DNA of 64,000 nt from Paraurantiacibacter namhicola (GCF_001687545.1 NZ_CP016545.1:2155001-2219000), one strand, 5' to 3'. Positions 34,105 to 42,834 are shown, numbered from the stretch's first letter. The notes: a model not told the origin generated them from the sequence alone. Translations and numbers: made by a program.

Positions 34105-34544
34105 GCTCCGCCCTCCCTGTTTCCTGCCTGTTTCAACAGGGAGCCGACCGTCACCAGCCGATAGCGCGCATGGCGGAATTTGCCCTCGCGCGCTGTGTCG
34201 ATTGCCAGCCCGTCGCGTCGCAACGCATGGATCGTGCCGCCCAGCCGCGTGTGCCAAGGCAGGGTATCCCATTGCGTCAAACCGGCTGGCATGGTGGCGA
34301 GCATGGCGAGCACCCGCCCGCGCTTACCTTTGTAGCGCCAGATTTTGCCACTCTGGCCGCGATAGGCGACGCTGGCAGGCATTCGACCGCCAGCATCCGA
34401 TGATGCACTCAGATCGGCCTTAATCGGCTTGCCAGCCGCGCCACGATGCGCGACAAGACCGTCGCCGTTGGCTCCCACAGCGTTCGGCTGGCCCTCGGTT
34501 GTTACCGCAACCGGGGGCCGTTCCATTACCGGGCGCGCGGTCAT
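34101..34544 (-). CDS. Winged-helix DNA-binding protein (element-borne)
   Basis: A 147-residue protein with a disordered N-terminal half (about 1-65). The C-terminal half looks like a winged helix: GKRGRVLAMLATMPAGLTQWDTL, then LGGTIHALRRDGLAIDT, then FRHARYRLVTVG (wing). It may regulate excision or replication genes. It overlaps AlpA upstream and the PC4-like gene downstream by ATGA, forming a tight three-gene operon. Confidence 0.7.
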   Translation of the reverse strand: MTARPVMERPPVAVTTEGQPNAVGANGDGLVAHRGAAGKPIKADLSASSDAGGRMPASVAYRGQSGKIWRYKGKRGRVLAMLATMPAGLTQWDTLPWHTRLGGTIHALRRDGLAIDTAREGKFRHARYRLVTVGSLLKQAGNREGGA

Positions 34545-34738
34545 GCTGCTTCCCCATCATATTTGGGAAGGCTCGCAGCCCATGCCTCGGCATCCTCGCG
34601 GGCAATTCGTGTCGCCGATCCGAATTTACGAATGGCCAGCCGGTTGGCATTCACCTCGCGATAGAATGACGATTTTCCAATAGAGTATCGGTCACAGAAA
34701 TCGGCGACCGTAAGCAGTTCGGGAAGGGAATTATGCAT
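34541..34738 (-). CDS. AlpA/excisionase-like helix-turn-helix protein
   Basis: A 65-residue MerR-like helix-turn-helix protein. LLTVADFCDRYSIGKSSFYREV is the helix-turn-helix and NRLAIRKFGSATRIAREDAEAWAASL the wing and dimer helix, as in AlpA and phage excisionases. It probably controls excision of the element. First gene of an operon with the winged-helix and PC4-like genes. Confidence 0.85.
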   Translation of the reverse strand: MHNSLPELLTVADFCDRYSIGKSSFYREVNANRLAIRKFGSATRIAREDAEAWAASLPKYDGEAA

Positions 34739-34865
34739 TGCCCTATCTCCAGCCCGGAAGCGAAGCGCCGGGCGCGCACCCCAGCGGTTGCCGAGGTGCT
34801 GCTAAGGTTAGCAATGAACGGCGAAGGCCAAAGGGAATACGAACCGCTTGGAAATTCCGGAAATT

Positions 34866-35627
34866 CTATCGTCTAGGTATTCCGTCCACCGCGTTCATAT
34901 ATGCCTTCCAACCAAGCTTGGGCAGCCCCATCAGTTCACGATAGACTGCGCCATTAGCGTATAGGCTTTGGTGATATGCCGGAAAGTCATCGCGTATTCC
35001 GACCGCCTGAGGCGCATATTCCAAGTTGCGCTCTACAATGCTTGATCCAAGAACCTTAGAACACGATTGCCGCCACTTTCTTATCGCGTCCCAATCTGCG
35101 CCATAAGCGAGCGATATATCTCGCCGAAAATCTGCCGGTTTAACGCCTTTGGACTTGAGATAACCGGCCCAGATCAGAGCAGTCAGCCGCCGAAAAGATA
35201 GCTTCGCTGGTTGAGAATGGCTGCCTGGAGGTCGCTTCGCTGGCTTTAGCACCTCTGGCTCATCCCCGAACGGTAACCGCTGCAACTCATCAATTAGGTT
35301 GTCCCAGAAAAAATCGTTTCTGTCGTGCATGGCGATTGCGGGCTGCCAAATCTGTAAAGATAACACGGCGTATTCGAGCTTCGAATCGGCATCCAATTCG
35401 CTGACTTTTATCCAATCTCCGCATACGTCGCCGATTAGCGCAGCCGCATGCCTTGCGAGTTCCAATCTGTTTGCTCGGAGTATAGATGTGGGGGTGCCCA
35501 GTTCTGGGTCTGCCAGACGCTGTATCCGCGCCCTCCCGTTTATGAGAGCATCAAGACGAAAGTGAAAAGCCTGACAGTCTTCAGCGTCTAATGCGAACGA
35601 GTCTACACTCGTAGGAGGATTCTTCAT
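34866..35627 (-). CDS. Island cargo protein of unknown function
   Basis: A 253-residue protein that I do not recognise. It has no signal peptide or membrane segment. It is Trp- and Asp-rich, largely helical by eye (LSFRRLTALIWAGYLKSKG; WDAIRKWRQSCSKVLGSS). The codon use is visibly A+T-richer than that of its neighbours, including on the island, so it looks recently acquired. Its ATG (35627) overlaps the integrase stop by four bases, so it is expressed with the integrase. That coupling and foreign composition make it a candidate defence or superinfection gene, but no motif supports a specific mechanism. Confidence 0.72.
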   Translation of the reverse strand: MKNPPTSVDSFALDAEDCQAFHFRLDALINGRARIQRLADPELGTPTSILRANRLELARHAAALIGDVCGDWIKVSELDADSKLEYAVLSLQIWQPAIAMHDRNDFFWDNLIDELQRLPFGDEPEVLKPAKRPPGSHSQPAKLSFRRLTALIWAGYLKSKGVKPADFRRDISLAYGADWDAIRKWRQSCSKVLGSSIVERNLEYAPQAVGIRDDFPAYHQSLYANGAVYRELMGLPKLGWKAYMNAVDGIPRR

Positions 35628-36805
35628 CGCGCCAGCCGGACAACGTTGCCGCCGCTCGCCCCGTCACAATAGTCAGCCCATGCGGCCATCAAATCCCGCC
35701 GCTTTTCCAGCATTGATCCGCGCTGATATGCGGCAACCGTCTTATCGCTCACTACGTGCGCCAGCGCCGCTTCCGCCAGATCGGCTGGCCATGTCGTTTG
35801 CTCGGCAACCCAATCGCGGAACGTGCTTCGGAAGCCGTGCGGGGTTTCCGTCCGGCCCATGTCGCGCATCGCCTTGGTTAGCGTCATATCGCTTAGCGGC
35901 CTTCCCCGTTTCAGGCCGGGGAACACCAGCGCAGCGTCGCTATCCTCCCGCCGATGCACCTGCATCCGGCGGAAAAGCGCAACAGCTTGCGAGGAAAGCG
36001 GGACAATATGCTCCCGCCCCGCCTTCATGCGCTCGGCTGGGATTGCCCAAGTGGCAGCGTCCAAGTCCAACTCGCCCCATGTTGCCAGCCGCACTTCGCC
36101 CGAACGCGCCGCTGTCAGGATAACCGCTTCAAGCGCCAGCCGCCCCATGCTTTCGCTTGCCCGCAGCTGACCCATGAAAGCGGGCAGATCGGCATAAGGA
36201 ACAGCCTTGTGATGGCGCACCTTGGCGCGCTGCTTGGGCAGTGCCTTATCAATTACGGGCATCGCCAGCGCCGCGTCGCGGTAGCCCTTGGCCACCGCCC
36301 AATCGATGACAGTGCGAATGCGCTGGCGCAGCCGCCGCGCCGTTTCCGGCTTTTCAAGCCAGATTGCCGCCAAGGCATCGCGCACGGCTGGCGCATCCAC
36401 ATGGGCAATCAATCGATCCCCGAACGCTGGAAAGGCATAGCTTTCAAGCGTGGATAGCCATTGCGCCTTGTGCTTGGCATTTTTCCAGCTTGCCTTGTGC
36501 TCGGCATGAACCTGCCTTGCCGCCTCGCGGAATGTGGGAATGCCAGCCGCCTTGGCGCGCTCGGCAACGGGATCGATCCCGACCTCTATTTGCTCCCGCA
36601 CCTCGCCCGCGCGTTCCCGCGCCAATTTCAGTGGGACTTTGCTTGCGCTACCCAGTCCAATGTCGCGCCGCCGCCCGTCTTTCTGGATTCGCACAATCCA
36701 GCTTTTCGCGCCGCCTTTGCCGACAAGCAGGAAAAGCCCGTCCCCATCGCCATAGCGCCCCGGCGCATTTGCTGCCTTTACCGCCGTTGCAGTTAGATTG
36801 CCCAC
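35624..36805 (-). CDS. Tyrosine-type site-specific integrase
   Basis: A 393-residue phage-type integrase of the P4/DUF4102 group. The N-terminal arm-binding domain has GRYGDGDGLFLLVGKGGAKSW (about 14-34). A SAM-like core-binding domain follows at about 85-180. The catalytic domain shows Arg in TAARSGEVRLATW (about 230), the H-x-x-R box in HGFRSTFRDW (about 322), a second His in LAHVVSDKT and the nucleophile Tyr in AAYQRGS (about 363). The start was set at GTG 36805, after GGGAG; GTG 36820 and TTG 36868 are in frame. It faces away from the tRNA-Ser it uses as target. Confidence 0.93.
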   Translation of the reverse strand: MGNLTATAVKAANAPGRYGDGDGLFLLVGKGGAKSWIVRIQKDGRRRDIGLGSASKVPLKLARERAGEVREQIEVGIDPVAERAKAAGIPTFREAARQVHAEHKASWKNAKHKAQWLSTLESYAFPAFGDRLIAHVDAPAVRDALAAIWLEKPETARRLRQRIRTVIDWAVAKGYRDAALAMPVIDKALPKQRAKVRHHKAVPYADLPAFMGQLRASESMGRLALEAVILTAARSGEVRLATWGELDLDAATWAIPAERMKAGREHIVPLSSQAVALFRRMQVHRREDSDAALVFPGLKRGRPLSDMTLTKAMRDMGRTETPHGFRSTFRDWVAEQTTWPADLAEAALAHVVSDKTVAAYQRGSMLEKRRDLMAAWADYCDGASGGNVVRLAR

Positions 36806-36947
36806 TTCGCTCGCTCCCACAATTTCTCCCACACCATAAGGCGGCTGGCAGGGAACGGCAAGGGACAACGGGGAACGCGGAAATGGCTATTATCCGCTAT
36901 TCTAGCCGTAAATTTGGGATGTGTAGGATCGGCCCGGAAAGAGGCGG

Positions 36948-36966
36948 TGGCGGAGAGGGAGGGATT
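36948..36966. repeat. Right attachment site within tRNA-Ser
   Basis: TGGCGGAGAGGGAGGGATT, identical to 30970-30988. It corresponds to the CCA end, acceptor strand and part of the T arm of tRNA-Ser(CGA). Integration at this spot leaves the tRNA gene intact. Confidence 0.85.
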
Positions 36967-37037
36967 CGAACCCTCGGAACCCTTGCGAGCTCAACAGTTT
37001 TCGAGACTGCCCCGTTCGACCACTCCGGCACCTCTCC
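36948..37037 (-). tRNA. tRNA-Ser(CGA)
   Basis: A 90-base class II tRNA gene. The acceptor stem is GGAGAGG (5') with CCTCTCC, followed by discriminator G and an encoded CCA. The anticodon loop is CTCGAAA in a CAGT/ACTG stem, giving anticodon CGA (decodes UCG). A long variable arm (TTGAGCTCGCAAGGGTTCC region) is typical of serine. The T loop GGTTCGAATCC is intact. It serves as the integration site of the neighbouring element. Confidence 0.95.
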
Positions 37038-37216
37038 GCAGATGGTGTGGCGGGCGCGCAAACGCCCATGGCCAAAAGGTGCGCGGCGGTTAGCCCAAGG
37101 CGTGCAGCTTGCCAAGCCCCTGTTGCGCGGGATCCTGCCTCAGCGGAAATTACGGGGGATTTGCTAGGCTGCGGCACTTGGCACGTTCATCGCGGATCCC
37201 TATTTGTTGCAGTGCA

Positions 37217-37597
37217 ATGGAAACCGGTCACTTCTTTTCCCCGCAGGCGGGCCGCAAGGTCGAAGCACCGCTGAATGCCAGCGCCCGCTTCGGCATCGGC
37301 GATGTCGTGCGCCACAAGATGTTCGATTTCCGCGGCGTGATCTTCGACATCGATCCCGTCTTCGCCAATAGCGAGGACTGGTACGAGGCAATTCCAGAAG
37401 ACATCCGCCCTGCCCGCAACCAGCCGTTCTACCACCTGCTGGCCGAGAACGAGGAAAGCTCTTACGTCGCCTATGTAAGCCAGCAGAACCTGCTGGAAGA
37501 CGGCAATGGCGGTGAGGTGGACCACCCCACGGTGCGCGAGCTGTTCGATCGCTTCGATGCCGGGCGCTATCACCTGCGCCGGAGCATGACGCACTGA
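37217..37597 (+). CDS. hspQ: Heat-shock protein HspQ / YccV-like
   Basis: A 126-residue protein of the HspQ (YccV, hemimethylated-DNA-binding) family. The typical run is ARFGIGDVVRHKMFDFRGVIFDIDP, then EDWYEAIP, QPFYHLLAE and YVAYVSQQNLL, ending LFDRFDAGRYHLRR. In enterobacteria HspQ modulates Lon protease and binds hemimethylated DNA. ATG 37217 gives the family's length with a short N-terminal extension. Confidence 0.88.
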   Translation: METGHFFSPQAGRKVEAPLNASARFGIGDVVRHKMFDFRGVIFDIDPVFANSEDWYEAIPEDIRPARNQPFYHLLAENEESSYVAYVSQQNLLEDGNGGEVDHPTVRELFDRFDAGRYHLRRSMTH

Positions 37598-37674
37598 TCG
37601 GTTTTACGAGCCCGTCCAGTCGGGCGCGGCGCTTGCTGACGCGATCGTAAGACTTTTCCGTTATCGCGGCGGCC

Positions 37675-38277
37675 ATGGAAATGGCTGCCATCCATCCTCA
37701 GGCCGACGTCTTGGGCGAGGCACTCCGCAAGGAGCTGCAGGCCGGCGAGCGCCTGCTGTGGCACGACAAGCCGCAGCAGCGGCTGTCGCTGATGGGCTTC
37801 AGCATTTGGCTGTTCGCCATTCCGTGGACGGCCTTCGCGTTGTTCTGGACCGGCATGGCCTATGCGGGGATCAGCACCACCGCAGATTCCGACGGGCCGG
37901 CCCTGGGCCTTCTGGCCTATGCCTTCCCTCTGTTCGGCGTGCCATTCATCGTGGTGGGCCTCTGCATGCTGGCTGCTCCGCTTGCACCGTTATTCTTGAA
38001 GCAGCGGCAGGTCTTCGGCATCACGAACCGCCGGTTGCTGATCATCACGAAATTGCGCGCGACGAGCGTTGAATCCTTTCGGCTGGAGCGCTTGGGGTCG
38101 ATCAAACGGGTCGAGCACAAGGATGGTAGCGGGCACCTATCCATTATGACCGGTACGGGCCACGACAGCGATGGCGACAAAACGACTGAAACGGCTGTCG
38201 TCGGCCGCGTCCCGCGCATCGCTGCCGTCGAGGCGACCCTGCGCGACGCGATGGAGCGCCGCCAGCGCGAGCTTTAG
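37675..38277 (+). CDS. Membrane protein with PH-like domain
   Basis: A 200-residue protein with two hydrophobic segments (about 40-65 and 78-105: LMGFSIWLFAIPWTAFALF and LLAYAFPLFGVPFIVVGLCML). A cytoplasmic domain follows with FGITNRRLLIITKLRATSVESFRLERLGSIKRVEHKDGSG, the strand pattern of bacterial PH domains. The role is unknown. Its stop overlaps the stop of the convergent ABC permease by four bases. Confidence 0.7.
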   Translation: MEMAAIHPQADVLGEALRKELQAGERLLWHDKPQQRLSLMGFSIWLFAIPWTAFALFWTGMAYAGISTTADSDGPALGLLAYAFPLFGVPFIVVGLCMLAAPLAPLFLKQRQVFGITNRRLLIITKLRATSVESFRLERLGSIKRVEHKDGSGHLSIMTGTGHDSDGDKTTETAVVGRVPRIAAVEATLRDAMERRQREL

Positions 38278-39176
38278 CTCCTGATGCGCCAGCCGCTTTT
38301 CAGCAGGCGATAGCAGAGCACGCCAAACGCCAGGTTCAGCACCAGCAAGCCGACGGCCGCCCACACCACCGGGTCCGCGCCCGCGCCGATGTCGCTTTCA
38401 CCCAGGAAGCCGTAACGAAAACCGCTGATCATGTAGAAGAACGGGTTGAACCGGCTGACCATCTGGAACAGCGGGCTGAGGTTGTCGATGACATAGAACG
38501 TGCCCGACAGCAGGCTGAGTGGCGCGACGATGAAATTGCTGATCGCGGCGTTGTGATCGAATTTTTCGGCCCACAGGCTCGTGATCAGGCCCACCAGAGA
38601 CAGGAACAGCGTTCCCATCAGCGCGAACCATACGATGGCCCAGAGATGCGCGATTTCCAGCGACACGCCCGGCCACAGCAGCATCGCAAGCACCAGCGCC
38701 CCGCCCACCATGAAGCCGCGCGTGACCGCGGCGGCGACGATGCCGATCATCAGTTCCGCGGTGGAAAGCGGCGGCATCAGCACGTCGATGATCGTGCCCT
38801 GGATCTTGCCGACCAGCAGGCTGAAGCTGGAATTGGCGAAGGCATTCTGCATCATGCCCATCATGATCAGGCCCGGCGCCACAAAGCTGGCAAAGTCCGC
38901 GCCCAGCACTTCACGCCCTCCGCGACCCAGCGCGACGGTGAAAATGACCAGAAACAGCAATGTCGTGACGGCAGGGGCCCAGATTGTCTGCGTGTGGACC
39001 TTGAGAAACCGCCGCACCTCCTTCATATAGAGGCTCCACAGCCCGATCCGGTTGATCCCGGTTATCTGCGGCTGCCCTTTGGGCGGAAACCGGCGCCCGC
39101 TTTCCCCGACGGGGTCGATGAATTCCGGCGTTTCGGTGCCCCCTGCGGGTGCTGCGGCGGTGGAGGTATCGGCCAT
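38274..39176 (-). CDS. ABC-2 type transporter permease
   Basis: A 300-residue ABC-2 permease with six predicted membrane helices. SLYMKEVRRFLKVHTQTIWAPAVTTLLFLVIFTVALG leads the first helix. GSGFYVIDNLSPLFQMVSRFNPFFYMISGFRYGFLG-like sequence (here LSGTFYVIDNLSPLF, about 225) is typical of the YadH/NodJ group. A partner ATPase is expected but none is next to it in this window. The N-terminal 45 residues are a disordered cytosolic extension. Confidence 0.88.
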   Translation of the reverse strand: MADTSTAAAPAGGTETPEFIDPVGESGRRFPPKGQPQITGINRIGLWSLYMKEVRRFLKVHTQTIWAPAVTTLLFLVIFTVALGRGGREVLGADFASFVAPGLIMMGMMQNAFANSSFSLLVGKIQGTIIDVLMPPLSTAELMIGIVAAAVTRGFMVGGALVLAMLLWPGVSLEIAHLWAIVWFALMGTLFLSLVGLITSLWAEKFDHNAAISNFIVAPLSLLSGTFYVIDNLSPLFQMVSRFNPFFYMISGFRYGFLGESDIGAGADPVVWAAVGLLVLNLAFGVLCYRLLKSGWRIRS

Positions 39177-39233
39177 GGGAGGCGGGTTAACAGCCAGTCA
39201 CCCCGCCCGCAATGAACGAGTAACAGGATTTCG

Positions 39234-39938
39234 ATGAGCTGGACCGAAGAACGCATCGCCACCCTCACCAAGATGTGGGAAGGCGGCAATACGGCAAGCC
39301 AGATTGCCGAGGAACTGGGCGGTGTTTCGCGTAACGCCGTGATCGGCAAGGCGCACCGCCTCGGCCTGAAATCGCGCCCCAGCCCGGTGAAGGCCAACGA
39401 CAAGAAAAAGGCGAAGCCCGCGGCCAAGAAGCCTGCGGCCAAGCCGAAGGCCGCGGCGAAACCTGCACCAAAGGCTGCCGCGCCCAAGAAGGCAGCGGCG
39501 CCCTCGCCCGAACCCGCGCCCGCCCCGGCTGCCGCGCGCAAGCCTGCGACCGGCCCTGTTAATCAGAGCCAGCCGATGCCCGATGGCAACAAGTCGGACC
39601 TGCCCAAGATCGTGTCTGTCGGCCCCGGCGGCTTCCTGCGGCAGGGCCCTGGTGACCAGCAACCGCCGATTCCGCCGGCCCCGCCGCGCCGCCTGGTCCC
39701 GGCCAAGCCGCTGCCGGAAATGGCCGAGAAGACCAGCCTGCTGGACCTGAACGACCGCGTCTGCCGCTGGCCGATGGGCCATCCGGGCGAAGCGGACTTC
39801 CATTTCTGCGGCGAGAAGGTGAACCCGGGCTTCCCCTATTGCGTGGAACATTGCGGCCGGGCCTATCAGGCACAGCTGCCCCGCGGTGCGCGCCGTCCCC
39901 CGCCCCCGCTGCCCTTCGGCGGCCCGCGGGTCCGCTGA
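39234..39938 (+). CDS. gcrA: GcrA cell-cycle regulator
   Basis: A 234-residue GcrA. The N-terminal helix-turn-helix (MSWTEERIATLTKMWEGGNTASQIAEELG, then VSRNAVIGKAHRLGL) is nearly diagnostic. A long Lys/Ala/Pro-rich linker follows (about 50-105). The C-terminal sigma-factor-interacting part contains CRWPMGHPGEADFHFCGEKVNPGFPYCVEHC (about 178-208), whose Cys/His could bind metal. In Caulobacter GcrA binds sigma70 and activates promoters with methylated GANTC. The linker is longer than in Caulobacter, as is common in sphingomonads. A strong terminator follows. Confidence 0.95.
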   Translation: MSWTEERIATLTKMWEGGNTASQIAEELGGVSRNAVIGKAHRLGLKSRPSPVKANDKKKAKPAAKKPAAKPKAAAKPAPKAAAPKKAAAPSPEPAPAPAAARKPATGPVNQSQPMPDGNKSDLPKIVSVGPGGFLRQGPGDQQPPIPPAPPRRLVPAKPLPEMAEKTSLLDLNDRVCRWPMGHPGEADFHFCGEKVNPGFPYCVEHCGRAYQAQLPRGARRPPPPLPFGGPRVR

Positions 39939-39950
39939 CACGTTTTCAAG

Positions 39951-39987
39951 AGGCCCGCCGGTGCAAGCCGCGCGGGCCTTTTCTTTT
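39951..39987 (+). terminator. Rho-independent terminator after gcrA
   Basis: AGGCCCGC (39951-39958) pairs with GCGGGCCT (39972-39979) and is followed by TTTTCTTTT. It lies 13 bp after the gcrA stop. Confidence 0.88.
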
Positions 39988-40002
39988 GTGAGGAACCCCA
40001 CG

Positions 40003-40533
40003 ATGAGCCTGACCCTGCACGCCGCTTTCGTCCCCAACTGCCTCCAGATCCTGGACGGAATGCTGGGGCAGATCGACAAGGCGGAGGCGCATTGCGCCGA
40101 ACATGGCATCGACGCGGTTGAGCTGCTGGAGGCAAGGCTGCACGAAACGATGTGGGCCCTGCCCCATCATGTGCGATCCTGCTGGATGCATTCCGCATAT
40201 ACGCTCGACCAAGTCCCGACCGGAGAGTTCACGCCCGATTTCACGGACCTGCCCGCCGACTGGGCCGCGATGCGTGCGATGATCGGCGAGGCGAAGGACC
40301 GCCTCGCCGCAGCCACGCCCGAGGACATGGAAGGCTATGCCGGCACGACCGTGCATTTCGTGCTGGGCGGGAAGAAGCTCATGACGTTCGACGGGCAGGA
40401 CTTCGTGCTCAGCTTCAACCAGCCCAACTTCATGTTCCACGCCGCCACCTTCTACGACATCCTGCGCATGAAGGGCGTGCCGCTTGGCAAGCGCGATTTC
40501 CTCGGCCCGATGCGGATGATGCCGACCGGCTGA
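40003..40533 (+). CDS. DUF1993 family protein
   Basis: A 176-residue protein of the DUF1993 family (all-helical, DinB-like fold). Recognisable parts are MLGQIDKAEAHCAEHG (about 18), LRMKGVPLGKRDFLG (about 157) and the middle GTTVHFVLGGKKLMTFDGQDFVLSFNQPNFMFHAATFYDILR. The function is unknown; DinB-like folds often bind a metal through His residues. Start ATG 40003 follows GAGGAA. Confidence 0.8.
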   Translation: MSLTLHAAFVPNCLQILDGMLGQIDKAEAHCAEHGIDAVELLEARLHETMWALPHHVRSCWMHSAYTLDQVPTGEFTPDFTDLPADWAAMRAMIGEAKDRLAAATPEDMEGYAGTTVHFVLGGKKLMTFDGQDFVLSFNQPNFMFHAATFYDILRMKGVPLGKRDFLGPMRMMPTG

Positions 40534-40606
40534 ACGAAAGCCCGGAACAAGCACGCTCCGCAGGCGCTCTGTTGGCACGCAATCAACGCCAACAGGAGAA
40601 ATCGCC

Positions 40607-41722
40607 ATGCAGGTCATCGGATACGGGACGCAGGAAGCCAGCGCCACGCTGAAGCCCTTGAAATTCAACCGGGAACCTGTGCGCGCGGGCGAGATCGGTA
40701 TCGAGATCACGCATTGCGGCGTCTGCCATTCCGACCTGCACCAGGCGCGCAACGACTGGGAGAATACGGTCTGGCCCTGCATCCCCGGCCATGAGGTGGT
40801 GGGCACGGTCACCGAAGTCGGCGAAGGCGTGACGAAGTTCAAGGTCGGCGACCGCGCGGGCATCGGCTGCATGGTCAATTCGTGCCAGGATTGCGAACAG
40901 TGCGACATGGGGCACGAGCAGTATTGCACCGGGCCCAAGAGCTGCACGCTGACCTATAACGGCCCCAAGAAACCGGACGGCACCAATTCCTATGGCGGAT
41001 ATTCCACCGCCATCGCCGTGCGCGAGGAGTTCGCGCTGACCATTCCCGACGCAATCGAGAGCCAGCATGCCGCGCCGATCCTGTGCGCGGGTATCACCAC
41101 ATTCCAGCCGATGAAGCATTTCGGGCTGAAGGAAGGCCAGGTCCTGGGTGTCGCCGGTATCGGCGGCCTGGGCCACATGGCCGTGCAGATCGGCAAGGCG
41201 CTGGGCGCCAAGGTTGTCGCCCTCACCACCAGCCCGGAAAAGCGCGAGGCCATCGAAGCGCTGGGCGCGGACGAAATCGTCCTGATGGACGACAAGGACG
41301 CACTCAAGTCCCATGCCCAGAGCATCGACCTGATCGTGGACACCATCCCCTACAAGCATGACATCAACCAGTATCTTCAGCTGATGGCCGCGAAGGGCCA
41401 GATCGCAGTGGTCGGCAACTTCCTGGGCTTCGAGGATGTCGATACCGCGACCATGGTATTCCAGCATGTCGGCATCACCGGATCGCTGATCGGCGGCGTG
41501 CCGGATACGCAGGAAGTGCTGGAGCTTTGCGCCAAGCACGGCATCCGCCCGCAGGTGGAGATGATCGAGATGAGCGGCGTCAATAAGGCATTCGAGCGCA
41601 TGCAGGGCGAGGATGTACGCTTCCGCCATGTGATCGACATGGCCAGCCTGAAGAATGACAGCGACGCTGCCGAAAGCGCCACGCGGGTGGACGATCCCGT
41701 CCGCGGCGAAGTGGTGAGCTGA
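40607..41722 (+). CDS. Zinc-dependent NAD(P) alcohol dehydrogenase, YahK/CAD-like
   Basis: A 371-residue zinc medium-chain dehydrogenase of the cinnamyl-alcohol/YahK group. The catalytic zinc site is HCGVCHSDLH (about 36) with GHEVVG (about 63). The structural zinc site is CQDCEQCDMGHEQYC (about 95-109). The cofactor loop is GIGGLGHMAVQIGKALG (about 183). It probably reduces aldehydes with NADPH. It lies 11 bp before a second zinc alcohol dehydrogenase gene. Confidence 0.92.
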   Translation: MQVIGYGTQEASATLKPLKFNREPVRAGEIGIEITHCGVCHSDLHQARNDWENTVWPCIPGHEVVGTVTEVGEGVTKFKVGDRAGIGCMVNSCQDCEQCDMGHEQYCTGPKSCTLTYNGPKKPDGTNSYGGYSTAIAVREEFALTIPDAIESQHAAPILCAGITTFQPMKHFGLKEGQVLGVAGIGGLGHMAVQIGKALGAKVVALTTSPEKREAIEALGADEIVLMDDKDALKSHAQSIDLIVDTIPYKHDINQYLQLMAAKGQIAVVGNFLGFEDVDTATMVFQHVGITGSLIGGVPDTQEVLELCAKHGIRPQVEMIEMSGVNKAFERMQGEDVRFRHVIDMASLKNDSDAAESATRVDDPVRGEVVS

Positions 41723-41733
41723 GGAGAGAACGC

Positions 41734-42834
41734 ATGACCAAGGCACGCATCGCAGTCGTCGACGAAAAGGGCGCGGATTTTGCGCTGCGGGAGGCGGAGA
41801 TTGCCCGGGCCGGCCCGCATGAAGTGCTGGTCAAGATGGCCGCCATCGGTGTCTGCCACACGGATCTGGCCGTGCAGGCGGGCGATCTCCCGACCAACTT
41901 CCCCGTCGTGCTAGGCCATGAAGGCGCAGGCACGGTGGAAGCGGTCGGCGAGCATGTGAAGGACGTGGCGAAGGGCGACAAGGTCGTCCTCTCCTACGGC
42001 TCATGCGGACGCTGCCGCCCCTGCCAGGAAGGCGACCCGGCCTATTGCGCCGATTTCGAAGCACTGAACTTCATGAACAAGCGCCTTGGCAGCGATGATG
42101 CGGTGTTCGAAGACGGACCGAACGCCGCCTTCTTCCAGCAATCCAGCTTCGCCAGCCATTCCATCGCGCATGAACGCAATGTGGTGAAGGTGGACAGCGA
42201 TGCGGACATCACTTTGCTCGGCCCGCTTGGCTGCGGCATCCAGACGGGCGCGGGCGCGGTCTTGCGCACCGCGCAGCCGCCTGCGGGTTCGACGATCCTT
42301 GTGTCAGGCGTCGGCAGCGTGGGCATGTCTGCCGTCATGGCTGCGAAGGTCGCAGGCTGCAGCACCATCATCGCCGTCGACATGAATGAAGACCGGCTGG
42401 AGCTGGCAAAGGAACTGGGCGCGACGCACAGCGTGAAGGCGACCAAGGATGGCGACACGGCGGAGCAGGTGCGCGAGATGGTGGCAGCGGGCGTCGACTA
42501 TGCCATCGAATGCTCCGGCAATCCGGATGCGGCCCGCGCGGCGTGGAACAGCCTGGCAAAGCGCGGCACGCAGGTGATTGTGGGCGCACCGCCCAGCGGC
42601 ACCGAATACAGCTATGACGCGAACGACCAGATCATGACCGGGCGCAAGATCGTGGGCTGCGTTGAGGGCGATGCCAAGGTGAAGCAGTTCATCCCCATGT
42701 TGATCGACCTGTACCAGCAAGGCCGCTTCCCCTTCGACCGGCTGATCGAGAAATACCCTTTCGACAAGATCAACGACGCGGCGAAGGACTTGCACGACGG
42801 CAAGGTCCTGAAACCGGTGCTGATGCTCGACTAG
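41734..42834 (+). CDS. Zinc alcohol dehydrogenase, aryl-alcohol dehydrogenase-like
   Basis: A 366-residue class III/aryl-alcohol-type medium-chain dehydrogenase. It has GVCHTDLAVQAG (catalytic zinc, about 37), GHEGAGTVEAVG (about 62) and the structural zinc run CGRCRPCQEGDPAYC (about 90-104). The cofactor loop is GVGSVGMSAVMAAKVAGC (about 191). It may oxidise alcohols such as benzyl-type substrates. Its stop TAG overlaps the stop of the convergent spermidine-synthase-like gene (shared CTAG). Confidence 0.9.
   Translation: MTKARIAVVDEKGADFALREAEIARAGPHEVLVKMAAIGVCHTDLAVQAGDLPTNFPVVLGHEGAGTVEAVGEHVKDVAKGDKVVLSYGSCGRCRPCQEGDPAYCADFEALNFMNKRLGSDDAVFEDGPNAAFFQQSSFASHSIAHERNVVKVDSDADITLLGPLGCGIQTGAGAVLRTAQPPAGSTILVSGVGSVGMSAVMAAKVAGCSTIIAVDMNEDRLELAKELGATHSVKATKDGDTAEQVREMVAAGVDYAIECSGNPDAARAAWNSLAKRGTQVIVGAPPSGTEYSYDANDQIMTGRKIVGCVEGDAKVKQFIPMLIDLYQQGRFPFDRLIEKYPFDKINDAAKDLHDGKVLKPVLMLD

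Larger units (their letters stand above)
30970..36966. mobile_element. Integrative element in tRNA-Ser(CGA), about 6 kb
   Basis: The element is bounded by the 19-bp direct repeats at 30970 and 36948. At the tRNA end it encodes a tyrosine integrase. Then, on the same strand, come an unknown 253-residue protein, an AlpA-like protein, a winged-helix protein, a PC4-like protein, an HUH-like protein, the GGFGSGRYGGRP protein and a small lipoprotein. A secreted nuclease is on the other strand. There are no conjugation or phage-structural genes, so it cannot transfer or package itself without help. Size and content recall phage satellites or minimal integrative elements. Confidence 0.8.

Noticed and set aside
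36805-36868. The longer integrase start at TTG 36868
   Set aside because: The extra residues do not resemble the family, and GTG 36805 has a GGGAG at good spacing and gives the usual N-terminus.
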